DNA of 37,460 nucleotides. Source: Oscillospiraceae bacterium (GTDB lineage Bacteria > Bacillota > Clostridia > Oscillospirales > Oscillospiraceae). Under the pieces are notes generated by a model. It made no database searches and had not been told where the DNA came from. It saw nothing but the letters and a program-made list of their open reading frames with translations. The stretch lies in the NCBI GenBank assembly GCA_017435615.1, contig JAFSET010000094.1:1-37460 (forward strand), given 5' to 3'. Both the position numbers and the translations under genes were made by a program. Shown here in pieces: positions 30,363 through 37,460 of the stretch (position 1 is the first letter of the stretch; every line of letters starts with the position of its first letter).

Positions 30363-32765
30363 ATGAAAAAGATCCATTTGATTTGCAACTCCCACCTGGA
30401 TCCTGTTTGGATGTGGGATTGGGAGGAGGGCCTGGGGGAGGCTATCTCCACCTTTTGGCAGGCGGCGGAATTCTGTGAGGAATTTGACTTTGTGTTCAAT
30501 CACAACGAGGCGGTTCTTTATGAATTTATCGAGCAGCACGACCCGGCCCTGTTTGCCCGTATTCAAAAGCTGGTCCGGGATGGGAAATGGCATATTATGG
30601 GCGGCTGGTACTTGCAGCCGGACTGTAACCTTCCCTCCGGTGAGGCCTTTGTGCGGCAGATCGCCCTGGGCCGGAAGTATTTTCAGGAAAAATTCGGCGC
30701 AAGACCCACCACAGCCATCAATTTTGACAGCTTTGGCCATACGGTAGGCCTGGTGCAGATCCTGAAAAAATGCGGCTACGACAGCTATCTGTGCTGCCGT
30801 CCCAATTTGGGGATGATGGAGCTGCCCCGGGATTTTTGGTGGGTCGGCAAGGACGGAAGCCGGGTCAAAACAACCCGGACCATCGACGAAAATCTCTATT
30901 GCACCGCCTACGGCAACGCCTTAAACGAAATTCGCCGGATGGATGCGGCCTATACCGACGGCGAAAACGGCGTAGCCCTTTGGGGCGTGGGTAACCACGG
31001 CGGACTGCCCTCCCGGAAGGACCTGGAGGATGTGCAGGGCTTTATCGCCCAGGCGGACCACCCGGTGGTCCACAGCACCCCGGAGCAGTATTTTGCGGAG
31101 CTGGAGCCCACAGAGGAATTTCACCGCTCGATGCAGCCCTGCCTGATCGGTGCGTATACCTCCATGAGCAGCGTCAAGTGCAAGCATATCGAGCTGGAGC
31201 ACAAGCTGTTCACTACGGAGAAGCTTTGCTCTGTGGCGGCGCTGAACGGCCTGTACGAAAAGAACGAGCAGGCCTTTACCGAGGCGGAAAAAGCCCTGGC
31301 AAGCCTGGAATTTCACGATATTCTTTCCGGCACCTGCTGTATCGACGGCGAAAAGAGCAGTCTGCGCAAGGCAGACTATGCACTGGAATTGCTGCAGCAG
31401 GAATTTAACAAGGCATTTTTCGCCCTGTGCGGCCGGTATACCAAGGCCCAGCCGGATCAGTTCCCGGTGTTTATTTTCAACAGCCAGCCTTACGGGGACA
31501 GCCCGGTATGCGAGGCGGAATTTTTGATGATCCATGCCATTTCCGACGATGAACGGCAGTACACCGTTACCGTTCGGCAGGACGGCAAGGTCATCCCCAG
31601 CCAGTGCATCAAGGAACATTCCGACATCAACTACGACAGAAGAAAGCGGATCGCCTTCCGTCCGGAGCTGAACCCAATGGGCATCACCCGGGTGGATATC
31701 CAGGTGGACATCACCCCCAAGCAGCCAGCGCCCCAGACACCGGAAGGTCCCATCGTATTCAAAGACAGCGTCAAGGAGCTGATCATCAGCCGCAAGACCG
31801 GACTGCTGGAAAGCTACAAAGTCGGTGGCAAACAGCTTCTGTCCGGCGGTGCGTTCCAGCCGGTGATGCTGCAGGATAACGCAGACCCCTGGGGCTGGTG
31901 GATGGATGCCATCGGCAAAAACCCCCGGCCATTTGCCCTGGCAGACTGCACAGAAGGTCCCTTCAAGGGCCTGACCAATGTCCGGGTAACGGAGGATGGC
32001 CCGGTGCTGACCCAGGTGGAGAGCCTGTTTAAGCTGGAGCAGAGCTATGTCCAGGTGGCCTACAAAATGTATAAGGATCTGCCCTATACCGATGTGACAT
32101 TGGAGGTATTTTGGAATCAGCAGGACGATGCCCTGAAGATCAAAATCCCTACCGCCTTAGAGGGCAGCTTTATCGGCCAGATCCCCTACGGCACAGAGGA
32201 ATTTGAGCAGAACGGCAACGAAATCACTGCCCACCGTTTCATCGGTATGGATGACGGTGACGGCGTGCTGGCGGTATACAACGACTGCACCTTCGGCTTC
32301 TGCGCCCAGGGTCAGGACCTGTACGCCACACTGCTGCGTGGCGCGGCCTACTGCGCCCACCCCATTGGCGACAGACCCCTGGTAAAAGACCCCACCCGGT
32401 TCACCTCCTACATCGAACAGGGCCGTCACACCTTCCGTTTTCGCCTGTCCTGGGATCCGCGGCAGGCGCTGGAAAGCAATGCGCTCAGCTTCATCAACAA
32501 GCCCTACGGCCTGAATTTCTTCCCCCACGGAGAGGGTGCGCAGCAGTCCCTGGGCCTGACGGTGGACAACCGGGCGGTCAGCCTGTGGGCCTTCTATCAG
32601 ACCGAGGAAGGCTATATCCTGCGCCTGGTGAACAACACGCCCAGCACGCAGACAGCGGTGGTCACCGTAGCCGGTCACAGCTTTAAGCTGAGCTTTGACC
32701 CCTATGAGGCCAAGGGCTGCCTGTTTGACGGCAGCGCCCTGACCGAGCTGCAGCAGTGGCTGTGA
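30363..32765 (+). CDS. GH38 alpha-mannosidase
   Basis: 800-residue retaining alpha-mannosidase of glycoside hydrolase family 38, zinc-dependent. Zinc ligands His11 and Asp13 lie in CNSHLDPVWMWDWEEG. The nucleophile Asp is in NFDSFGHTVGLVQILKKCGY and a further His in LEFHDILSGTCC. The C-terminal half holds the beta-sandwich domains (NQQDDALKIKIPTALEGSF, GLNFFPHGEGAQQSLGLTVD). No signal peptide, so it should act in the cytoplasm on imported mannosides. ATG 30363 is chosen because GAGGA lies 7 bases upstream; the frame extends 39 codons further into the kinase gene without support. Product mannose would feed the isomerase and kinase encoded just before it. Confidence 0.95.
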   Translation: MKKIHLICNSHLDPVWMWDWEEGLGEAISTFWQAAEFCEEFDFVFNHNEAVLYEFIEQHDPALFARIQKLVRDGKWHIMGGWYLQPDCNLPSGEAFVRQIALGRKYFQEKFGARPTTAINFDSFGHTVGLVQILKKCGYDSYLCCRPNLGMMELPRDFWWVGKDGSRVKTTRTIDENLYCTAYGNALNEIRRMDAAYTDGENGVALWGVGNHGGLPSRKDLEDVQGFIAQADHPVVHSTPEQYFAELEPTEEFHRSMQPCLIGAYTSMSSVKCKHIELEHKLFTTEKLCSVAALNGLYEKNEQAFTEAEKALASLEFHDILSGTCCIDGEKSSLRKADYALELLQQEFNKAFFALCGRYTKAQPDQFPVFIFNSQPYGDSPVCEAEFLMIHAISDDERQYTVTVRQDGKVIPSQCIKEHSDINYDRRKRIAFRPELNPMGITRVDIQVDITPKQPAPQTPEGPIVFKDSVKELIISRKTGLLESYKVGGKQLLSGGAFQPVMLQDNADPWGWWMDAIGKNPRPFALADCTEGPFKGLTNVRVTEDGPVLTQVESLFKLEQSYVQVAYKMYKDLPYTDVTLEVFWNQQDDALKIKIPTALEGSFIGQIPYGTEEFEQNGNEITAHRFIGMDDGDGVLAVYNDCTFGFCAQGQDLYATLLRGAAYCAHPIGDRPLVKDPTRFTSYIEQGRHTFRFRLSWDPRQALESNALSFINKPYGLNFFPHGEGAQQSLGLTVDNRAVSLWAFYQTEEGYILRLVNNTPSTQTAVVTVAGHSFKLSFDPYEAKGCLFDGSALTELQQWL

Positions 32766-32794
32766 AAGCTAAAAACTGTAAAGAGGCAAATACA

Positions 32795-33670
32795 ATGATC
32801 GTAACAGTAAAAAATGACAAGCTGATATTGGGCGTGGATACCCTGGGCGCGCAGATGATGCATTTGCAGGACGCTAAGGGGACAGAGTATTTGTGGCAAG
32901 GGGATCCTGCCTATTGGCAGGACCGCAGCCCGGTGCTGTTTCCCTTTATCGGACGGCTGACGGAAAACAGCTATTATTTGCAGGGGGTCAAGTACCCCAT
33001 GACCATCCACGGCTTTGCCGCCCAGCAGGAATTCGCGGTGGTGGAGGAAGGGGATGGCTTTGTGGTGCTGGAGCTGACCGGCAATGACAGCACCAAGCAG
33101 CAGTATCCCTTTGATTTCAGCCTGAAGATCGGCTACCGGCTGGAGGAAAACCGGCTGAACGTTACCTATCAGGTGGAAAACCGGTCGGAGCAGGTCATGC
33201 CCTTCGGCATTGGCGGTCATCCCGGCTTCAACGTGCCCTTTGTGCCGGGAGAACGGTTTGAGGATTACGAGCTGGTGTTCTGCACACCCTGTCAGCCTCA
33301 GCGGCTGGGATTTTCGCCTGCGGTCTATCTGAACGGACAGGATGAAAATTATCCCTTGCAGGACGGCACCACCATCGCTATGCGGCATGGGCTGTTTGAT
33401 GAGGATGCCATCATCCTGCGCAATATGGCCAGGGCGGTCACCTTGCACAGTAAGGTTTCCGGCAAAAGCCTTTGCGTCAGCTATCCGGATATGCCCTATT
33501 TGGGCATTTGGCATTGGCCCCATACCGATGCGCCCTATGTGTGCATTGAGCCATGGACCTCACTGCCTGCCCGGCAGGATGTGATCGAGGAGCTGACCTG
33601 CAAAAGTGATATGATCCAGCTAAAACCCGGCTGTACCCATACCACCGGCTGGGAAGTGACCATAGAATAG
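32795..33670 (+). CDS. Aldose 1-epimerase (galactose mutarotase-like)
   Basis: About 291 residues, beta-sandwich mutarotase fold of the YihR/LacX-like branch. Marks: ILGVDTLGAQMMHLQDAKGT (start of the fold), DRSPVLFPFIGRL, IHGFAAQQEF (catalytic-type His), GIGGHPGFNVPF (second His) and VCIEPWTSLPARQ (catalytic Glu). It interconverts sugar anomers, consistent with a mannosidase that releases alpha-mannose. ATG 32795 has GAGG 9 bases ahead; an in-frame GTG at 32756 would overlap the mannosidase gene and is less likely. Last gene of the operon, 58 bases before a terminator. Confidence 0.9.
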   Translation: MIVTVKNDKLILGVDTLGAQMMHLQDAKGTEYLWQGDPAYWQDRSPVLFPFIGRLTENSYYLQGVKYPMTIHGFAAQQEFAVVEEGDGFVVLELTGNDSTKQQYPFDFSLKIGYRLEENRLNVTYQVENRSEQVMPFGIGGHPGFNVPFVPGERFEDYELVFCTPCQPQRLGFSPAVYLNGQDENYPLQDGTTIAMRHGLFDEDAIILRNMARAVTLHSKVSGKSLCVSYPDMPYLGIWHWPHTDAPYVCIEPWTSLPARQDVIEELTCKSDMIQLKPGCTHTTGWEVTIE

Positions 33671-33728
33671 TGAAGAATGAATAGTGAATGGATCGGCTTC
33701 GCCGATGATATTCAAAAATTTTTGCCGG

Positions 33729-33763
33729 GGGGGCTGTCTTAAGATGGCCCCCTCAGGTTTTTT
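33729..33763 (+). terminator. Terminator of the mannoside operon
   Basis: GGGGGC (33729-33734) pairs with GCCCCC (33747-33752), with an inner TCTT/AAGA pairing, then TCAGG and six T (33758-33763). Confidence 0.82.
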
Positions 33764-33812
33764 GGGGAAAACTGCCATAGGGCGGTTTTCTTGTTTTCCC
33801 TATGACTTATAC

Positions 33813-33848
33813 TTTAACTTTAACTTTATCTTTATCTTTATCTTTCTC
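33813..33848. repeat. Imperfect hexanucleotide tract
   Basis: Six tandem hexamers of the form TTTAAC or TTTATC, ending in TTTCTC, in a non-coding region. Possible slippage tract. Open frames spanning it (33684-34181) have no ribosome binding site or plausible composition. The rest of 33764-34100 shows nothing I can name. Confidence 0.75.
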
Positions 33849-34102
33849 TTGTTTGAACAAGTTGGCTACGGTTCTGATGACGAGTTGTAATCAGTGCGGG
33901 CCATTTTTTAATTTGGAAATGTGCTTTTTTCAGGAGTTTGTGGAGGTGTCAAAGCTGTTGGGGCAGAAGGACTTCACGGTTTTTGGAATTGGCAAATGAA
34001 GCAGCGGCATTGGGTGGACCGGAAACGGATTTTTGCAAACTTTTTTTCATTTTCTGTGATGTTTTTGAAAAGTTTTTTTGAAAAAGTGACCGGAAAACAG
34101 AA

Positions 34103-34148
34103 AACCGGCAGGGACAATTTCTTCACGCACTTGTCCCTGACCGGTTAT
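34103..34148. terminator. Strong bidirectional hairpin terminator
   Basis: AACCGGCAGGGACAA (34103-34117) pairs with TTGTCCCTGACCGGTT (34131-34146) with a one-base bulge. Plus strand follows with ATTTTT; minus strand follows with TTTTCTGTTTT. No coding gene ends close to it on either side. Confidence 0.8.
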
Positions 34149-34160
34149 TTTTATGATACA

Positions 34161-34189
34161 AGTATAGCACATTTTTCGTAGTTTGTCTT
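34161..34189 (-). promoter_or_regulatory. Minus-strand promoter facing the hairpin terminator
   Basis: Minus strand AAGACA (34184-34189), 17 bp, TATACT (34161-34166) with TGC just before the -10 (extended -10). Transcription would run straight into the hairpin at 34103-34146, giving an RNA of about 60-65 nt. Confidence 0.5.
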
Positions 34190-34333
34190 CCCGCTTTTTT
34201 ACCAACCTGACAAAACCACCCCAAATGTGAAAAAGTCTGGGGAAAACAGTTTTCTTTTCCCCAGGGGTGTGAAAAACTGTAGGGGACGGGTTTTTGTCCC
34301 TCTTTTCGGTTTCGTGAGACCGAAAATAAACAA

Positions 34334-34362
34334 TTGACGAAAGGGAAATAAAACAGTATAAT
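34334..34362 (+). promoter_or_regulatory. Promoter of the Ig-like exoprotein gene
   Basis: TTGACG (34334-34339), 17 bp, TATAAT (34357-34362), near consensus. Upstream in 34190-34330 are hairpins CTGGGGAAAA/TTTTCCCCAG (34236-34264) and TTTCGGT/ACCGAAA (34304-34325), of unknown role. Confidence 0.9.
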
Positions 34363-34395
34363 GAAAGCGCAAATATGATATAAAGGAGAAGACTT

Positions 34396-35658
34396 ATGCG
34401 TATTCAAAATATATTGACCAAGACTCTGCTTTGTTTGCTTTGCGCAGTCGTGCTGCTGAGCGTTCTGCCCGGCGTGGCTATGCGTGCGGCAGCTACTGCG
34501 CCGGACGATAGCTTCGAATCCGAGATCGACCCCATCACTCCGGAGGCAGCCTATATTACATCCCAGCCGAAAAGCGTGTATTTGCCTGTGGGCAAGACAG
34601 CTGTCTTTTCTGTGAAGGCGATGGGTGATATTGCCGCTTATCAGTGGTACTATCGCACTTCCGCTTCCGCCAAAACCTGGAAGCCTGCTTCCGCCACCGG
34701 CAATCAGACCGATACCCTGAAAGTTCCGGTTACTGCTGCCCGTAACGGCTATCAGTACCAGTGCGTGATCGTGGGCAGTCAGGACCAGACTACATATTCC
34801 GATATCGTGACCCTGAATGTAGTCACCCTGAAGGTGACAACCCAGCCTGCAGGTGCCAACCTGCCTGCCGGCAAGACTGCCAAGTTTACGGTAAAGGCCA
34901 CCGGCACAGAGCTGAAGTATCAGTGGCAGTACCGTACTTCTGCCAAGGGAAGCTGGAAGGCTGCTTCCGCTACCGGCAACAAGACCGCCACCCTGAGCGT
35001 GCCGGTCACCGCCACCCGTAACGGCTATCAGTACCGCTGCAAGATCACCGACAAGTACGGCAATGCGGTCTATTCCAAGGCGGCTGCCCTGAATGTGGTA
35101 ACTTTGAAGGTGACCGCTCAGCCGGCCAATAAGTTCCTGCCTGCCGGCAAGACCGCCAAGTTCACGGTAAAGGCTGCCGGCGAGGGCCTGAAGTACCAGT
35201 GGCAGTACCGCACCTCCGCCAAGGGAAGCTGGAAGACGACCTCTGCCACCGGCAACAAGACCGCCACCCTGAGCGTGCCTGCAACCGCCACCCGTAACGG
35301 CTACCAGTACCGCTGTAAGATCACAGATCAGTACGGCAATGTGATCTATTCGGGTGCCGCAACCTTAAAGATCGTGACCTTGAAGATCACCACCCAGCCT
35401 GCTTCTGTGACCCTGGCTGCCGGCAAGACCGCCACCTTCAAGGTGGTTGCCAAGGGTACGGGCCTTACCTACCAGTGGCAGTATCGGACCTCCGCCAAGG
35501 GTAGCTGGAAGAAAGCGTCCGCTACCGGCAACAAGACTGCGACCCTAAAGGTGCCGGTCACCGCCACAAAGAACGGCTACCAGTACCGCTGCGTGATCAC
35601 CGACCAGTATGGCAATGTGGTGGGTTCCGCCGCCGCAACCCTGACAGTAAAGAAATAA
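34396..35658 (+). CDS. Secreted protein of four tandem Ig-like repeats
   Basis: 420 residues. Signal peptide: MRIQNILTKTLLCLLCAVVL with probable cleavage after AMRAAA (about 28-33). Then a short acidic linker and four immunoglobulin-like repeats of about 92 residues (roughly 50-142, 143-234, 235-327, 328-420). Each has the pattern TxQP...LPAGKTAKFTVKA, YQWQYRTSAKGSWK, SATGNKTATL, NGYQYRCxITDxYGN, with one Trp pair and one Cys. Repeats 2-4 are nearly identical in protein and DNA, indicating recent tandem duplication. There is no LPXTG, S-layer, choline-binding or C-terminal membrane anchor; the protein ends four residues after the last strand. The function is probably binding or matrix-like; the ligand is unknown. 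Strong promoter, AAAGGAG site and dedicated terminator: a single-gene unit. Confidence 0.9.
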   Translation: MRIQNILTKTLLCLLCAVVLLSVLPGVAMRAAATAPDDSFESEIDPITPEAAYITSQPKSVYLPVGKTAVFSVKAMGDIAAYQWYYRTSASAKTWKPASATGNQTDTLKVPVTAARNGYQYQCVIVGSQDQTTYSDIVTLNVVTLKVTTQPAGANLPAGKTAKFTVKATGTELKYQWQYRTSAKGSWKAASATGNKTATLSVPVTATRNGYQYRCKITDKYGNAVYSKAAALNVVTLKVTAQPANKFLPAGKTAKFTVKAAGEGLKYQWQYRTSAKGSWKTTSATGNKTATLSVPATATRNGYQYRCKITDQYGNVIYSGAATLKIVTLKITTQPASVTLAAGKTATFKVVAKGTGLTYQWQYRTSAKGSWKKASATGNKTATLKVPVTATKNGYQYRCVITDQYGNVVGSAAATLTVKK

Positions 35659-35663
35659 AACCC

Positions 35664-35696
35664 AATTCCGGGATGGCGAACCATCCCGGAATTTTT
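35664..35696 (+). terminator. Terminator of the Ig-like exoprotein gene
   Basis: AATTCCGGGATGG (35664-35676) pairs perfectly with CCATCCCGGAATT (35681-35693) around a CGAA tetraloop, followed by T-rich sequence. Confidence 0.92.
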
Positions 35697-35721
35697 ATGT
35701 GTGTAGGCACCCGCCGTGGCC

Positions 35722-36257
35722 GTGTCATTGCGAGCCACCACGACTAATAAAATAAAGACCTTGCAGTCGTGTCATTGCGAGCCAGTGCTCACACTGGCGT
35801 GGCAATCTCAAAGGGAAACGGTGTACCCTGCACGCCATCAAGGACCCGTGCCAGCCTAAAAACTTATTATTTATTCATGATTTATGCTCTCATATGTCCT
35901 TTGGCAAGCTAAACGAATAACGCTCCCCTTTGAGATTGCCACGCCGCTATTTAGCGGCTCGCAATGACACCGTTGTAGGTCTCTTGTTTTGCCGTAAATT
36001 GAGAAACACTTTACGTATCAGCATATTTCCTGTTTAACAAAAAGATAGAAACCCTCCAGCGTGTCATTGCGAGCCAGTGCGCACACTGGCGTGGCAATCT
36101 CAAAATGCAAGGGCATACATTTCTGAAACCCAAAGGACCCGTACCAGCCTGAAAAATTTAATAAATCGTCGTAACAAACTAATATCCTTGGGCAATCTTA
36201 ATGAATAATGATCCCCTTTGAGATTGCCACGCCGCTATATAAGCGGCTCGCAATGAC
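35722..36257. repeat. Tandem copies of the palindromic repeat family
   Basis: One half-palindrome (35722-35740) and four full palindromes (35771-35809, 35931-35968, 36061-36099, 36221-36258), alternating CAGTG-arm and CTATTTAG/CTATATAAG-arm types. They have the AT-rich spacer twice (near 35856-35895 and 36145-36185) and the conserved 90-bp spacer once. It looks like two overlapping elements sharing a middle palindrome. Terminal 19-bp motifs are not recognisable. The region 36259-36450 after it has a GGACGGTCC palindrome and no gene. Confidence 0.8.
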
Positions 36258-36456
36258 ACCGTTGTAGGTTTCTTGGTTGATCCAAACGGAAGGAAAGAAT
36301 GTAGGGTAGTGACCTGCTTTCGGACGGTCCGGTTCCGCAAGGGGGGTTGTTTGTGGACCGTCGGGGACGCCGGTGCCAACAAAAAGAGGCGTTTGTGTTT
36401 CTGTGTAATGCACAAAAAATACAGGGAAAATTTGTGAAAATAATAGAAAAATATGC

Positions 36457-36485
36457 TTGACAAACAGGTGTTTGCGTGGTATCAT
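36457..36485 (+). promoter_or_regulatory. Promoter of the S10 ribosomal operon
   Basis: TTGACA (36457-36462), 17 bp, TATCAT (36480-36485). The start codon of rpsJ is 275 bases downstream, leaving a long leader. Confidence 0.85.
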
Positions 36486-36489
36486 AATC

Positions 36490-36759
36490 GAGCGCGGTTA
36501 GGGGAACTATGCCCTGCGCGCACTGCGATGATGCAGGAGATTGCGTCGAAAGACGGTAACTTCTGCGGAGTATGTCCGGTCATCGGGCGGCTGAGCTGCT
36601 TCTGTTTACGCTTGCGTATATCGCCGCGGCAGAAGAAGGGTCGGCCTTGCGTCGGCCATTTTTCATGGCCAGGAGTGATACGCACGGCGGCGTGAATACG
36701 GCAGTTCGACCGTACCCAGCCAAATCAACTGAGTACGAATTCAAGGAGGAAACCAAACA
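36490..36759 (+). promoter_or_regulatory. Structured leader of the S10 operon
   Basis: About 270 untranslated bases. Visible pairings: GCGCG near 36493 with CGCGC near 36519; an outer GCGATGA (36525-36531) with TCATCG (36581-36586); inside it GCAGGA with TTCTGC; and CGTC-GAAA-GACG (36544-36555), a GNRA-capped hairpin. Near the end GGCC (36643-36646) can pair with GGCC (36654-36657) followed by ATTTTT, or the second copy can pair instead as GGCCA/TGGCC (36654-36670): two exclusive hairpins, as in an attenuator. S10 operons of several bacteria are autoregulated by L4 through such leaders. Whether L4 binds here is inference. AAGGAGGAA precedes the rpsJ ATG. Confidence 0.6.
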
Positions 36760-37068
36760 ATGGCAAATCAAATGATCCGCATCCGGCTGAAGGCTTACGA
36801 TCACCAGTTGATCGATTCCAGCGCAGCCAAAATCGTTGAGACCGCAAAGCGTAACGGTGCATCCGTTTCCGGTCCCATCCCGCTGCCCACCAAGAAGGAA
36901 GTTGTGACCATCCTTCGCGCTGTGCACAAGTACAAGGACAGCCGTGAGCAGTTCGAGCGCAGAACCCACAAGAGACTGATCGATATTCTCAACCCCAACC
37001 AGAAGACCATCGAGGCCCTGATGAGCCTGGATCTTCCCGCCGGTGTTGAGATTGAGATAAAGCTGTAA
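36760..37068 (+). CDS. rpsJ: Small ribosomal subunit protein uS10
   Basis: 102-residue S10, component of the 30S head and also partner of NusB in antitermination. The sequence shows [55 protein letters not shown] and [13 protein letters not shown], all canonical. AAGGAGGAAA precedes the ATG. First gene of the S10-spc type ribosomal operon. Confidence 0.98.
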   Translation: MANQMIRIRLKAYDHQLIDSSAAKIVETAKRNGASVSGPIPLPTKKEVVTILRAVHKYKDSREQFERRTHKRLIDILNPNQKTIEALMSLDLPAGVEIEIKL

Positions 37069-37231
37069 TCCCTGATACCTTATAAATAAGGCGGACCAAC
37101 CCACCGCTTTACATTATAATGTTAGGAATTACCGCTGCCCGCACTGTCTGGCATCGGGCGGACGGGTCATGTTGGCAGGCTGTACCCAATGCAGCCGTCA
37201 ACCAATAACCTAAAAAAGGAGTAAAACCAAA
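37069..37231 (+). promoter_or_regulatory. Structured gap between rpsJ and rplC
   Basis: A 163-base intercistronic stretch, long for ribosomal operons. It holds GCGG/CCGC (37091-37107), a CTGCCCG/CGGGC(G) hairpin (37135-37160) and GGCTG/CAGCC (37178-37196). TATAAT at 37114-37119 has no good -35. It could be a second regulatory element for rplC or an RNA processing region; this is only a structural observation. Confidence 0.35.
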
Positions 37232-37460
37232 ATGCAGAAAGCAATCATCGGCAAGAAAGTGGGCATGACCCAGATCTTCGATGAGACCGGCAAGGTGATC
37301 CCTGTTACCGTTGTGGAAGCAGGCCCCTGCGTGGTCACTCAGAAGAAGACCATCGAAACCGACGGCTACGAAGCCGTACAGCTTGGCTTTGAGAGCGTCA
37401 AGGAATCCAAGCTGACCAAGCCTGAGGCTGGCCACCTGAAGAAGGCCGGCGTTGAGGCAA
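37232..37460 (+). CDS. rplC: Large ribosomal subunit protein uL3 (5' part)
   Basis: The first 76 codons are inside the window; the gene runs off the edge. The product begins [20 protein letters not shown] and continues [18 protein letters not shown] and [20 protein letters not shown], standard for uL3, an early-assembly 50S protein near the peptidyl-transferase centre. AAAAAAGGAG (37212-37221) precedes ATG 37232. Confidence 0.97.
   Translation, partial: MQKAIIGKKVGMTQIFDETGKVIPVTVVEAGPCVVTQKKTIETDGYEAVQLGFESVKESKLTKPEAGHLKKAGVEA

Noticed and set aside
33684-34181. Three short open frames between the mannoside operon and the exoprotein gene
   Set aside because: They span a terminator, a hexamer tract and a hairpin, lack ribosome binding sites and have no protein-like composition.
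35722-36257. Regularly spaced palindromes that could suggest a CRISPR array
   Set aside because: Spacing is 120-160 bp, the units alternate in orientation and the spacers are themselves conserved repeats. No cas genes are present.

Overview
The window looks like a chromosomal segment of a low-to-mid GC gut-type Clostridia (Bacillota), most like the Oscillospiraceae/Ruminococcaceae. The grounds are clostridial gene families (UPF0735 ACT protein, YtvI, YitT, RsfS, LexA, LCP, unanchored Ig-repeat exoprotein), AGGAGG-type ribosome binding sites, consensus TTGACA/TATAAT promoters, and dense palindromic intergenic repeats. No rRNA, tRNA, CRISPR array, prophage or transposase gene was seen. The species is not identified.

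Layout. 1-7.2 kb: a repeat remnant, pta (-), rodA-like SEDS gene plus a DUF2079 membrane protein (+), a YtvI-like permease (-), then a free-standing HTH-ACT protein and a catalytic-only aspartokinase (+). 7.2-10.1 kb: an APC amino-acid permease (+), then a divergent pair made of a small XRE repressor (-) and an unrecognised 99-residue acidic protein (+) whose promoter is overlaid by palindromic operators, followed by a complete 439-bp repeat element. 10.1-20.5 kb: a minus-strand housekeeping block, read from smc through ftsY, rdgB and yhbY, then (after a repeat) a nadD-yqeK fusion, rsfS and leuS, with rpsU behind its own strong promoter. 20.5-23.4 kb: a second complete 440-bp repeat element and a minus-strand group of ferritin-like protein, M14 peptidase and psuG. 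23.4-27.3 kb: a composite inverted repeat, lexA and an LCP gene (+), yitT (-) and bioY (+). 27.28-27.47 kb: an orphan promoter-to-terminator unit with no ORF, a candidate small RNA carrying a stretch complementary to Shine-Dalgarno sequences. 28.0-33.7 kb: a five-gene carbohydrate operon (SGNH hydrolase, D-lyxose/mannose isomerase, PfkB fructokinase, GH38 alpha-mannosidase, aldose 1-epimerase) that reads as a mannoside-to-fructose-6-phosphate route. 33.7-34.4 kb: non-coding, with terminators and a possible short minus-strand RNA. 34.4-35.7 kb: a secreted protein of four near-identical Ig-like repeats. 35.7-36.3 kb: more repeats. 36.45 kb to the end: the S10 ribosomal operon start with a long structured leader, rpsJ and the beginning of rplC.

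The most noteworthy items are (i) a family of palindrome-rich, MITE-like elements (about 440 bp, 19-bp terminal inverted repeats, three internal hairpins) present in two complete and several partial copies; (ii) the candidate anti-Shine-Dalgarno sRNA; (iii) the mannoside operon; (iv) the XRE/unknown-protein module; and (v) the split between an ACT-less aspartokinase and a neighbouring stand-alone ACT protein. All functions are read from sequence alone.
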